A stretch of DNA of 64,000 bases from Methylocapsa sp. S129. GTDB taxonomy: Bacteria > Pseudomonadota > Alphaproteobacteria > Rhizobiales > Beijerinckiaceae. Below, in pieces: positions 24,275 through 32,499 of the stretch (positions are counted from its first letter, which is position 1; every line of letters starts with the position of its first letter). The stretch covers positions 186,001 to 250,000 of the forward strand of contig NZ_LMUI01000016.1 of assembly GCF_009765995.1 (NCBI RefSeq), read 5' to 3'. The position numbers and the translations under genes were made by a program. The notes beneath the pieces are model-generated. The model was not told the DNA's origin. It worked only from the letters and a program-made list of their open reading frames with translations, and ran no database searches.

Positions 24275-25387
24275 TCAATATGTTGCTGCGTGATCAGCGA
24301 GTGGCCGCACTCGCGCAACCAGTTCCGACAGAAACTCGTCGGGACGATCAAACGGAATGAAATGATCCCCGCCATGGATCCGTACAAAATCCTTGCGCGG
24401 CGCCACGATCCGATTGAAATAATCTTCGGCTGGCGCACTTGGCGTGTTGTAGTCCTCATCGCCTTCGATGAAAATTATCGGTATCGCAAAGTCGAAACCC
24501 AATGAAGCCAGGTCTCGCTGAAACATAGGCCCTCCGCGGCCACGTAGATACTGTGCTGAGAATGTCATTCCCCTATACCAGTTATACCAGTCAAGCAGAG
24601 TGAAACCTGGCATGAAAGGCGGCGGAATCGGGCCGACCAATGTGAAGCTCTCGATCGATGGGAGCTTCAATGCCGTGCTCCACTTTTCTGCGACGAGCCG
24701 ATTGCTTGGACTCATGACAGGTAGAGCCGCGATGGGTTCCAGCTCCGTCAACGCTTCTTTGTTGTCAGCCGCTCGCGCCAGAGCTTGCAACTGCGCGATG
24801 GAAATCTGAAACGACGTTTCGAACGTCACCCTGCCAACGACTTGCCCGGCGCCGACATAGGCGTAGAACAGGTCTGGACGTTGCTTGACAATGTGGATTC
24901 CCAGGAACGAGCCCCACGAATGGCCAACGAGGATAATCTTGTCCTTGTGCAAATAAGTTCTGAGATATTCTGCTAGCTCGATCCCGTCCTGCGTCATCCT
25001 TTCTATGGTCATGGTCGGTGCGACCGCGGTCCCGGTGGCGCCATAGGTCCGGCCCGTTCCGCGCTGGTCCCACTGCACAACGGTGAAGTATTTTTCCCAG
25101 GGGCGCCAACCCGACGAGATCGGGATCGTGGAGCCGCCGGGACCACCGTGGACGAACAGAAGCACCGGGTTGTTGCGATCTTCGCCACGGATTTGAATCC
25201 ACTGGCTGATGTCGCCGATGGTGACGAACCTCCCCTCGTCGATTCCGTCCGGGGATTGGATCGAAAGGGCTTGTGCGGCGATATGCTGGCGATAGGCGCG
25301 AAAACTTAGCCCGGCAGCCGCCGCTAAAACGACGGCGCCGACAATGCAATAAAGAATGACTACAACAACCCGTGCGAGTTTGCGCAT
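24275..25387 (-). CDS. Membrane-anchored alpha/beta hydrolase, proline-iminopeptidase-like
   Basis: A 370-residue protein with one N-terminal membrane helix (VVVVILYCIVGAVVLAAAA), so the hydrolase domain probably faces the periplasm. The oxyanion motif is LLFVHGGPGGST, as in proline iminopeptidases. The nucleophile elbow is LVGHSWGSFLG, the acid is likely in FIEGDEDYNTP and the base in RIHGGDHFIP. The tripeptide-binding cap lies between. The gene looks less GC-rich than its neighbours and abuts an AT-rich gap, which may mark acquired DNA. Its substrate could be a peptide or an ester. Confidence 0.9.
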   Translation of the reverse strand: MRKLARVVVVILYCIVGAVVLAAAAGLSFRAYRQHIAAQALSIQSPDGIDEGRFVTIGDISQWIQIRGEDRNNPVLLFVHGGPGGSTIPISSGWRPWEKYFTVVQWDQRGTGRTYGATGTAVAPTMTIERMTQDGIELAEYLRTYLHKDKIILVGHSWGSFLGIHIVKQRPDLFYAYVGAGQVVGRVTFETSFQISIAQLQALARAADNKEALTELEPIAALPVMSPSNRLVAEKWSTALKLPSIESFTLVGPIPPPFMPGFTLLDWYNWYRGMTFSAQYLRGRGGPMFQRDLASLGFDFAIPIIFIEGDEDYNTPSAPAEDYFNRIVAPRKDFVRIHGGDHFIPFDRPDEFLSELVARVRPLADHAATY

Positions 25388-25530
25388 CGGCGCCTCAAGT
25401 CGTCTGCTGTGGCGTGGCGTCAGCTTAACACGGCGTCAAGATGGTTGCTGACTGCTTCCGACACGCAATGGACTGCAATTCACGGAACGCGCTTTTCGTG
25501 TGGCGACCCCGAATTCCGATGACGCGGAAT

Positions 25531-25556
25531 GTCGATTGGGCGCATCGCCAATCGAC
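25531..25556. promoter_or_regulatory. Perfect 9-bp inverted repeat upstream of the yciI-sigma pair
   Basis: GTCGATTGG (25531-25539) and CCAATCGAC (25548-25556) are exact complements with an 8-bp spacer. They lie 38 bp upstream of the YciI start and 144 bp from the divergent hydrolase start. The position and symmetry suit a repressor operator, although an RNA hairpin in the leader is equally possible. Confidence 0.4.
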
Positions 25557-25593
25557 TATGATGCGTCCCATCCCTCTGAAGAAGGAGCCTCCC

Positions 25594-25944
25594 ATGAAAT
25601 ATCTATGCCTCGTCTATTTCGAGCCCCATGTCTTCAGCACGCTGTCCGACAGCGACAAGGCGGCTTTGGACCGCGATTCGCTGAATTACGACAAGGAGCT
25701 CGAAAAGAACGGTCATTACATCCTCGCGGCCGCGCTCCAGTCGGTTGCGACGGCGACGACGGTCCGCATGCGCGGCGGCAAGATTTCGATGACCGATGGC
25801 CCGTTCGCCGAGACCCGGGAGGTCTTGGGCGGATTCATCTTCATTGAGGCGCGCGACCTGAATGAAGCGCTCCGCATCGCCGGCAATATCCCGATGGCTA
25901 GATATGGAAGCATCGAGGTGCGGCCGGAACTGAACATTGGCTAG
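25594..25944 (+). CDS. YciI/DGPF-domain protein
   Basis: Small soluble protein of 116 residues. GAAGGAG lies eight bases before the ATG at 25594. The ferredoxin-like fold of the YCII family is indicated by MKYLCLVYFEP, the DGPFAETREVLGGFIFIEA signature and the terminal IEVRPELNIG. Such DGPF proteins are nearly always encoded beside a large ECF sigma factor with a C-terminal SnoaL/TPR-like extension, exactly as here. They are thought to act with it, but the mechanism is not settled. Its stop overlaps the sigma gene start by 8 bp, which implies coupled translation. Confidence 0.92.
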   Translation: MKYLCLVYFEPHVFSTLSDSDKAALDRDSLNYDKELEKNGHYILAAALQSVATATTVRMRGGKISMTDGPFAETREVLGGFIFIEARDLNEALRIAGNIPMARYGSIEVRPELNIG

Positions 25945-27064
25945 GCGAGCGCCCCCGCCCGAACTGGCGGCCGGCGATGCGAAGGCCGCGCGCGCAGACA
26001 TCGAGGCGATCTACTGCGGCGAGGCGCGCCGCGTCTTCGCCTCGCTGGTGCGCCTGCTCGGCGACTTCGACCTGGCGGAGGAGGCGTTGCACGACGCCTT
26101 CATCGCCGCGTCGGAGCAATGGCCGCGCGAGGGCGTTCCCGCCCATCCGCGCGCCTGGCTCACCTCCGTCGGCCGGTTCCGCGCCATCGACCGGTTGCGC
26201 CGAAAGACGCGCTTCGACGCGGCGCAGGCGGACATCGCGGAGACGCTTTATGGCGAGTCCGGAGAAGACATCGAAACTGGCGACGCCATGGCGGATGATC
26301 GTCTCGGCCTCGTCTTCATCTGCTGTCATCCAGCGATTTCCGCCGACGCGCAGGTCGCGCTGACGCTGCGAGAAGTCTGCGGATTGACCACCGAAGAGAT
26401 CGCGCGCGCCTTCCTGACCGCGCCCGCGGCGATCGCGCAGCGCATCGTACGCGCCAAGACGAAGATCCGGGAAGCCCGCATTCCCTTTGAGGCGCCGGCC
26501 CCGTCGGAACTCGGCGAGAGATTGGCCGCCGTGTTGCGCGTGATTTATCTCGTGTTCAACGAGGGCTATTTCGCGACATCGGGCGCATCCGTGACGCGCG
26601 CCGACCTTTCAGGCGAAGCCATCCGGCTGGCGCGATTATTGGCGAAACTGCTGCCCGAGCCGGAGGCGAAAGGCCTGTTGGCCCTGATGCTGTTTCATGA
26701 ATCGCGCCGCGCCGCCCGCACATCGCCGTCCGGAGAGCTGATCCTCATGGACGAGCAGGATCGCTCGCTCTGGGACCGCGAACTCATTAGCGAAGGCTTG
26801 GCGCTGCTCGACAGCGCGCTCCTATCGCGCCGGTTCGGCGCCTATACGCTCCAGGCCGCCATCGCAGCGCTGCACGCGCAGGCGACGCGCGCATCGGAGA
26901 CCGACTGGCTCGAGATCGTCGGTCTCTATGACGTGCTCATGCAAACGGACGGCTCGCCGCTGATCGCGCTGAACCGCGCCGCGGCCGTCGCGATGCGCGA
27001 CGGTCCCGCGGCTGGCCTGACGCTGATCGACGCCATCCTTGAGCGGGGCGACTTGCGCGACTAG
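25937..27064 (+). CDS. ECF-type sigma factor (DUF6596/ECF42-like), ended by a premature TAG
   Basis: RNA polymerase sigma factor with region 2 at about residues 20-90 (EEALHDAFIAASEQWPREG, AWLTSVGRFRAIDRLRR) and region 4 at about 130-185 (LTLREVCGLTTEEIARAFL). The long C-terminal DUF6596 extension starts with LRVIYLVFNEGYFATSG. The frame opens with a TTG at 25937 overlapping the YciI gene. The reading frame stops at a TAG (27062-27064) exactly where relatives have Tyr in GDLxDYHL, and the same frame continues with family-like sequence to a TGA at 27217. The product therefore lacks about 50 residues of the C-terminal repeat region. Truncation, pseudogene or sequence error are all possible. Confidence 0.9.
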   Translation: MARRAPPPELAAGDAKAARADIEAIYCGEARRVFASLVRLLGDFDLAEEALHDAFIAASEQWPREGVPAHPRAWLTSVGRFRAIDRLRRKTRFDAAQADIAETLYGESGEDIETGDAMADDRLGLVFICCHPAISADAQVALTLREVCGLTTEEIARAFLTAPAAIAQRIVRAKTKIREARIPFEAPAPSELGERLAAVLRVIYLVFNEGYFATSGASVTRADLSGEAIRLARLLAKLLPEPEAKGLLALMLFHESRRAARTSPSGELILMDEQDRSLWDRELISEGLALLDSALLSRRFGAYTLQAAIAALHAQATRASETDWLEIVGLYDVLMQTDGSPLIALNRAAAVAMRDGPAAGLTLIDAILERGDLRD

Positions 27065-27217
27065 CACCTCGCTCATTCGGCGCGCGCCGACCTTTGCCGG
27101 CGTCTCGGACGCAACGAAGACGCGCGCGAATCCTATGAGAAGGCTCTTATGCTGGCCCGGCAGAATCCCGAGCGCCGGTTTCTCTCCCGTCGTCTGGCGG
27201 AGATGCGGGGGCTGTGA
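27065..27217 (+). pseudogene. Detached C-terminus of the ECF sigma factor, in frame after the TAG
   Basis: Codons immediately after the TAG read HLAHSARADLCRRLGRNE, then YEKALMLARQNPERRFLSRR and LAEMRGL before a TGA at 27215-27217. This is the typical TPR-like ending of ECF42 sigma factors. The frame is unbroken, so one base (TAC or TAT changed to TAG) separates an intact 426-codon gene from this state. Confidence 0.85.
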
Positions 27218-27281
27218 CGAGGCAGCGATCGAGGCGGCGCTATGACCGCTCGTCGTTTTAAATGGCTCCCGTCGACAATCT

Positions 27282-27968
27282 TTATTCGAGCGGCGCCACC
27301 GGCACATCGTTGAGCTTGGTCGATGGGGCTTTTTGCGCTGGCGCGCCTGGCGCGGCGGCGGCGGTTTCGGGCGTCGGCTTGGCGACCGCCGCAGCCGGCG
27401 GCGGCGCCCCCGATCCCGCGGGCGGCGTCGCGGCCTGCCCCGCCGCCGGCGGCGCCGATGTCGCCGGATTGTCGCTTGGGGCCGTGACCGCCGGCTGGAC
27501 GACGGGTTTGGGACGCCTGGCCTGCGCCTTGGGCTTGGGCGTTTCCAAAAAGTCGGAATCCGGCGGGGGCGACAGCGGCGCGGCGTCCTCCGGACTGCCA
27601 AACAAACGGTCGAAAAAATTGGTCAGCGGCGATTCCTCGGGAACGGCGGCCTGACGGCGAAGCAGGGACGCCCTGCCGGGATAGCGCTGCAGAACGCGCC
27701 CGTTGCGCGCATCGACGACCAGCCGCAGCGGATCGTCCCCCTGTCCCAGGACATTGGCGAGGTAGACCCGGCCGTGGCGGGCGACCGGACCAGTCAACCG
27801 ATAGCCGCTGTCCGAAATGATGCGCTCGATCTGGGCCGGCGACAGCGCCGAATCCGGATTGAACGATTGCGCATGAGCGGGAGACGGACCCATCCACATC
27901 ACGCAGGCGGCCAACGCGAGCGCGGCAAGCGTTGGGCGCGGGAAAGACGACTTCGAACGCATGTTCAT
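27282..27968 (-). CDS. Secreted Pro/Ala-rich protein with a PepSY-like N-terminal domain
   Basis: Hypothetical exported protein of 228 residues. The ATG at 27968 gives a signal peptide ending AHAQS. The mature start LSPAQIERIISDSGYRL continues into YLANVLGQGDDPLRLVVDA and NGRVLQRYPG, which resembles the PepSY-like fold seen in many Hyphomicrobiales periplasmic proteins. The second half is disordered and dominated by Pro, Ala and Gly with KPKAQARRPKPV. Nothing indicates catalysis. The gene is convergent with the sigma gene and lies 64 bp past its relic end. Confidence 0.75.
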   Translation of the reverse strand: MNMRSKSSFPRPTLAALALAACVMWMGPSPAHAQSFNPDSALSPAQIERIISDSGYRLTGPVARHGRVYLANVLGQGDDPLRLVVDARNGRVLQRYPGRASLLRRQAAVPEESPLTNFFDRLFGSPEDAAPLSPPPDSDFLETPKPKAQARRPKPVVQPAVTAPSDNPATSAPPAAGQAATPPAGSGAPPPAAAVAKPTPETAAAAPGAPAQKAPSTKLNDVPVAPLE

Positions 27969-28290
27969 CGCACGCACCTTCCTCAGGCCTGAAGACCTCC
28001 CGCCCATTCTTCTGCGATAATTGCGGCATGCTCGCGACGCAGAGTCAATCCGGCATGCGCGGCGCGGCGCCTCTGGATTGCGAAAGGATGACGGGCGGGC
28101 GTGAAAGGAACGCGCCCGAAGCGGCCTTTGCACGCTTCAGGGATTCTATCTTTGCAGGCGGCGTAGCGAGAGAAAGGCCGCCCTCAATCGGGGGACGCGC
28201 GGCGCAAAAATCGGCGATAGCGCGGAGAAGACAGCGCCTCGCCGAAGCCGGTCCAGTTGGAAAAATGCGTCCCGTTTCCCGCGACGCGCT

Positions 28291-28749
28291 CTAATTATGT
28301 TGTCCCATCAAAGGTCTGTGATAGGCGACCGATGCGGCGAGAGCGCCGCCGGGCTTGTTGAGATTGGCGGAGGCCCCGCCCGGCGCGGGCGTCACGGGCT
28401 TTGGCGTCGTATCCGCGAAGCGGGAATCAGAGCGCGCATTGGCCATGGCGCCGCCGCCCAGCAAGCCCTTGAGACCGCTGGCGCCAACCGTCGCGCGATC
28501 GGGGACGGTGCCGGTGCATTTGCCTTTGGAGTTGCAGGAAATAGAGGCGTTGGCCGTCACGCAACCGTACCCGCCCTTGCCTGTGCCGTTTGTGAACTGC
28601 CCGTCCATGTGAACGCAAGCCATTTCGACCGCCTCGACGCTAACCGTCCCCTTGACCACGACGGGTTTGGAGAAGGCGCCATGCGGCGCGAGGCTGACGA
28701 GAGATATCGCGAATGCCGCCGCGAGAGATAAATATGCCGCTTTCCTCAT
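28291..28749 (-). CDS. Hypothetical secreted small protein with four cysteines
   Basis: A 152-residue protein with a clear signal peptide (RKAAYLSLAAAFAISLVSLA, cleavage after AFS). The mature part has four cysteines in MACVHMDGQF, GGYGCVTAN and SISCNSKGKCTGTVP, probably two disulfides. A glycine-rich segment GLKGLLGGGAM and a proline-rich tail follow. I do not recognise the family. The ATG at 28749 follows a GAGAG box. It stands alone between two other exported-protein genes on the same strand. Confidence 0.7.
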   Translation of the reverse strand: MRKAAYLSLAAAFAISLVSLAPHGAFSKPVVVKGTVSVEAVEMACVHMDGQFTNGTGKGGYGCVTANASISCNSKGKCTGTVPDRATVGASGLKGLLGGGAMANARSDSRFADTTPKPVTPAPGGASANLNKPGGALAASVAYHRPLMGQHN

Positions 28750-29198
28750 GAGACTCTCCTTGCGTTGCAGGCGCTTGGCGCCCGTCCGGACTTTCGGATG
28801 GCGGCGAGAATAACAACCGCATCTCCCCACCGCGTCCGCCGATCGGTGGACCCGCGAGCCGATGGCGACGGACAGGGCGTCGGCGTGAGTCACGGAGCCG
28901 TCGCCGCCATATTCGCGCAAGGCGTCGCTGGAAGCGCTAGCGCCATCTGAAATCATCGCCGGGAATTACGAGCTAACGCCGATGGAGCGGCGCGCGCTGC
29001 TCGCCATCGTCGAGATCGGCGGGTCGCGGCCGCATCGACGAGAAGACCGGCGCCAACCGCCAAGCCGATTTCGTCAAGGTCGTCGCCGCATTCGTCAGTC
29101 CGCTCGGCCGGACGAATGCGGATCGAACTGCGGACTACGGCGATGGCGCTCTAACGCAACCCCCTTCAGCCTTGTTCCGTGCTTCAGGCCTCCGCGCC
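28750..29198. other. Gap with possible decayed gene fragment
   Basis: The 449 bp hold no intact gene. Around 28963-29030 a plus-strand frame reads SEIIAGNYELTPMERRALLA then IVEIGG. After a shift of frame, 29030-29158 reads GRIDEKTGANRQADFVKVVA then AFVSPLGRTNAD. Both pieces look like real protein rather than noise and appear to be parts of one gene broken by a frameshift. I cannot name the family. Confidence 0.35.
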
Positions 29199-30482
29199 TC
29201 ACCCCGCCTCGTTCCCCGCAATCGTCAGCAGCGGATATTTCGCCGCGTCCTTCGCTAGGTCCGCCGAGACGACCGCATCCCAGGCCATGCCGACGATCGC
29301 GCCTCGCCTCGCGCGAATGCGGTTGTCGCGGATCGTCGCGCCGCCGGCGCCGGGCGCGACCGACACGGCGATGCCGAAGCCGCAATCGCTGAGGACATTG
29401 TCGGCGGCGATGACGTCGCGCAAGCCGACGCCATAGCCAAGATGCAACCCGGCGAAGTTCACGCTGTCGACGGCGTTGCCGCTGACGATCGTGTCCGCCT
29501 CGACATGAATGCCGATGCCGTAAATGTCGCCGCCTTGGGGGAGGCGCTTGACGCAATTGCGCATCACATTGCCGGTGACCGCGGCGAGCCTACCGCCGGA
29601 ATCGAAATTGGTGACCGAGATTCCGGTGGAGGCGCCGTCGACGACATTCGCCGAAACGATCGCGCCCTGAAAGCCGAATTCGACATAGATCGCCGTCTCG
29701 CCGCTCTCGAAGCAGCTATTGCCCGAGATCAGCGCGTCCGAGCCGGAATTGTAGCGGATCGCCGAGAAGGCGGCGTCGCGGATGACATTGCCCGCACAGG
29801 AGACGCCGCCGGCGCGAAAAACGCTGATCGCATTGCCATAGGGCCCGTCGCCGCCGGGGTCGGCGCGGATGCGCGCGATGCGGTTGCCACGCACGATCGC
29901 GCCATCATAGCCGGGCGCCGAGCGCCAGACCTGCACGCCGTTGGCGCCGCAATCTTCGACGCTGTTGTCAATGATGGCGAGCCCCGTGGCGTCGAGACTG
30001 TGGATCGCCGATTGCGCGAGATTTCGGAACGAGGAGCGCGCGATGCGGCCGCCGCAACGCTCGGCTCTGAGGCCATAGCCCGCGCGTTCGACGCTGCAAT
30101 CGACGAAATTAAGATCGGCGACATCGCGCGCCTCGATCAGACCCGCTTCGCCGCCGGACGCATGGCCGCCGCCATCGAAGGCGACGTTCTCGATCGCGAC
30201 GCTATCCGCATGCGCGATCGCCAGCATGGGTCCGGGCCCGATCGCCACCAGACGGCTGGAGCGTCCCGCGCCCACCAGCCGGATATTGCCCGCTATGCGC
30301 AGATGCGAAACGGCGCGCACGCCCGGTGGAATCGTGACGATTCCATCGCCGCGCTGCGCGACATCGATGGCGTGCTGCAGCAGCGGCGCGCCATCGCCCG
30401 ACGCCTGCGCCCATGCGCCGCGCGTCCGCCACGCCGCGGCAAGCGCGGGCGCGGCGGCGATAAAATCTCGTCGATTGATCAT
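29199..30482 (-). CDS. Tat-exported right-handed beta-helix protein (TIGR03808 type)
   Basis: A 427-residue protein exported by the Tat pathway: the N-terminus is MINRRDFIAAAPALAAAW with a twin-arginine motif. The mature chain is a pectate-lyase-like beta-helix built of repeats such as GNRIARI, GNVIRDA, GNSCFES, ANVVDGA and GNVMRN. Each turn has Asn after Gly and a hydrophobic step. The family is almost confined to Hyphomicrobiales and has no assigned function; no catalytic Asp/Lys cluster of pectate lyases is evident. It is divergent from the small secreted-protein gene at 30619. Confidence 0.9.
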   Translation of the reverse strand: MINRRDFIAAAPALAAAWRTRGAWAQASGDGAPLLQHAIDVAQRGDGIVTIPPGVRAVSHLRIAGNIRLVGAGRSSRLVAIGPGPMLAIAHADSVAIENVAFDGGGHASGGEAGLIEARDVADLNFVDCSVERAGYGLRAERCGGRIARSSFRNLAQSAIHSLDATGLAIIDNSVEDCGANGVQVWRSAPGYDGAIVRGNRIARIRADPGGDGPYGNAISVFRAGGVSCAGNVIRDAAFSAIRYNSGSDALISGNSCFESGETAIYVEFGFQGAIVSANVVDGASTGISVTNFDSGGRLAAVTGNVMRNCVKRLPQGGDIYGIGIHVEADTIVSGNAVDSVNFAGLHLGYGVGLRDVIAADNVLSDCGFGIAVSVAPGAGGATIRDNRIRARRGAIVGMAWDAVVSADLAKDAAKYPLLTIAGNEAG

Positions 30483-30618
30483 CGGGCGCCGTTCAACCGC
30501 TTGCTGGGAGGGGCGAACATATCATGGCGCCCCCTTTTTGTGCGGAACTGGAATGAACCCATTGGTCGTTGGTGCGTTGCAACATGCTGGGGGCGCCCGG
30601 ATTTGAAAGGAAAGCGCC

Positions 30619-31017
30619 ATGTTTACGATATATCGCGCCAGCGTGGTTGCATTTGCCGCTTTGACGTCGCTCGGCCTAGGCCCGCTTCCAGCGCATGCGC
30701 ATGAGGCCGCGCTTTCGGTCGGCCGCGGTTTCATTTGCGATACGGCAACGGAAGTCGCGGCGGTCGTCACGTCTGACGACAACGCCATCCGCGCACGGGT
30801 GGCGAGCGTCAACAACCAATTCGGAAAAGACGCCTGCACCTTCGCGACCACCATCTTTTACAGCGATGCCGACGCCAAAACAGTAACGACGCCCGAGGGC
30901 GTCGCGAGCATCGAAAAAGTGGAGATGGTCGGCTATCTCGTTGGCGACGAATTGCAGAAGATCGCCAAGCCGAAGGAACAATATTTTGGCGTGATCGCCG
31001 CGGCGCCCGCGGTTTGA
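30619..31017 (+). CDS. Hypothetical secreted protein
   Basis: A 132-residue protein with a signal peptide (ending PLPAHAHEA). The mature part has two cysteines (GFICDTATE and KDACTFATT) likely to be disulfide-bonded and a simple alpha/beta pattern ending QYFGVIAAAPAV. A ribosome-binding site (GGAAAG) precedes the ATG. No family recognised; similar short proteins with VGRGFICDT openings are common orphan periplasmic proteins. The 205 bp downstream contain no gene. Confidence 0.7.
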   Translation: MFTIYRASVVAFAALTSLGLGPLPAHAHEAALSVGRGFICDTATEVAAVVTSDDNAIRARVASVNNQFGKDACTFATTIFYSDADAKTVTTPEGVASIEKVEMVGYLVGDELQKIAKPKEQYFGVIAAAPAV

Positions 31018-31222
31018 CGCCTTCCGACGGGAGCAGCGGCGAGACGTTCGCGGCGCGTTCGCGCGAAGCGGCCTGAGCGCCCCATCGTGACAGTCGAGGC
31101 GGCAAAGATTCAAAAAAGCTAGCGGCGCCGGGACTCTTCAAACCGGCGTCCCGTAACCGTCTTGGCGCCGCCGCAATCGACGGCGATCGTGCGCCCCTCC
31201 TCGATTGCCCGGAGTTCGCCCC

Positions 31223-31933
31223 ATGCTCGCTCACCCTGTCCCGCGTTCGTTCCTTATTGCCTTGATGCTCGCCTGCTCCCTCGGCGTCGCGCAAGCCGAT
31301 GAGGCGGCGCGCCCGACGATCGAAACGACGGGCGAAAGCACGGTCGGCGCGCGGCCCGATTTCGCGACGATCACGATCGGCGAGCAAAGCGCCGCCAAGA
31401 CGGCGCAGGCCGCGCTGGCGGACAATTCCAAGGCGACGGCCGCATTGATCGAAGCGTTGAAAGGCGCCGGCGTCGAGGCGAAGGACATCCAGACATCCGA
31501 TTTCTCGATCCGGCCGCAGATGTCGAACGTCGGCCGGAGCGGCGGCGAGCCGACGACGATCGTCGGCTATTCCGTCTCCAATCGCGTCAGGGCGACGCTC
31601 CATGACCTGACGCGCCTTGGCGACGTGCTCGACAAAGCGGTGGCGGCGGGCGCCAATTCGGTCAACGGCATTCAATTCGGCGTCGCCAACGCCTCCATCC
31701 TGCTCGACGAGGCGCGCAAGGCCGCTTTCGCCGACGCGCGGCGCAAGGCCGAACTTTATGCGGGCGAAGCGGGCGTCAAGCTCGGCGCCCTCGCGAGCCT
31801 CGAGGAGACGGGCGCCGCCATGCCGGTCTACGCCAACGCGGCTGGCATGCCGGCCGCGATGGCGGCGCCGATCGAGTCCGGCCAAAGCACATTGAGCGTC
31901 GGCGTCCGCGCCCGCTTCGAGATCGCGCGATAG
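31223..31933 (+). CDS. SIMPL-domain (DUF541) periplasmic protein
   Basis: Exported protein of 236 residues. The ATG at 31223 yields a signal peptide (LIALMLACSLGVAQA). The mature sequence starts IETTGESTVGARPDFATITI, the classic SIMPL opening, followed by KAKDIQTSDFSI-like and NSVNGIQFGVAN segments and the repeated helix ARKAAFADARRKAELYA. Family members include the envelope-stress protein BP26/OMP28 of Brucella and E. coli YggE, which form ring-like oligomers. A TTG six codons upstream is an unlikely alternative start. Convergent with the MAPEG gene, 5 bp apart. Confidence 0.93.
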   Translation: MLAHPVPRSFLIALMLACSLGVAQADEAARPTIETTGESTVGARPDFATITIGEQSAAKTAQAALADNSKATAALIEALKGAGVEAKDIQTSDFSIRPQMSNVGRSGGEPTTIVGYSVSNRVRATLHDLTRLGDVLDKAVAAGANSVNGIQFGVANASILLDEARKAAFADARRKAELYAGEAGVKLGALASLEETGAAMPVYANAAGMPAAMAAPIESGQSTLSVGVRARFEIAR

Positions 31934-31938
31934 CGCGC

Positions 31939-32313
31939 TTAATGAAAGGCCGGCGTGACGAAGATCGCGATCGCGACCAGCAGGCCGAGGAAGAACGAGG
32001 CAGAGCGCAGCGGCTGGCGATCCGTCAGATACATCGCGGTGTAAAAGAGCCGGATCACGATATAGGCGACCGCCAGCCAATTCACTGTGGCGCTCGCGCC
32101 TTCCAGCATATGCGCGACAATCACCGCCGCGGCGAAAAACGGAAACGTCTCGAAATGGTTGAGATGCGCGCCATAGGCGCGCGCCGGCAGGCCTTCGAGC
32201 TGCTGAGCCGACGAGCCCCGCGGCAACTTGATATTGAGCTTCGCCGACGCGGGACCAAAGACCAGATAGGGTAGGAGCGCGGCGATCAGAATGCACCAGA
32301 TGGCGATTGTCAT
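31939..32313 (-). CDS. MAPEG family membrane protein
   Basis: Integral membrane protein of 124 residues with four helices. MAPEG hallmarks are the RAYGAHLNHFETFPFFAAAV segment, where Asn-x-x-Glu lies at the glutathione site, and AVAYIVIRLFYTAMYL on the third helix. Prokaryotic MAPEG proteins resemble glutathione transferases or eicosanoid enzymes, but most have no known substrate. The ATG at 32313 starts a hydrophobic first helix (IAIWCILIAALLPYLVF). Confidence 0.92.
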   Translation of the reverse strand: MTIAIWCILIAALLPYLVFGPASAKLNIKLPRGSSAQQLEGLPARAYGAHLNHFETFPFFAAAVIVAHMLEGASATVNWLAVAYIVIRLFYTAMYLTDRQPLRSASFFLGLLVAIAIFVTPAFH

Positions 32314-32499
32314 GCGATATCCCCCCGTGAAGCCTTGGTCCTGACTTAACGCATGTGGCCTTCTTTTGACAGGAGTGCGCGCCGATCGCCGGCGCAGCCG
32401 CATCCCAATGTCCGACTTTGCTCTTGACGCTCGAACGCCGGCCATCGCACTTGGCGGGCGTGAATGTCGACGCGCCGGCGCCGGCAGGGAGAGAGCGAA

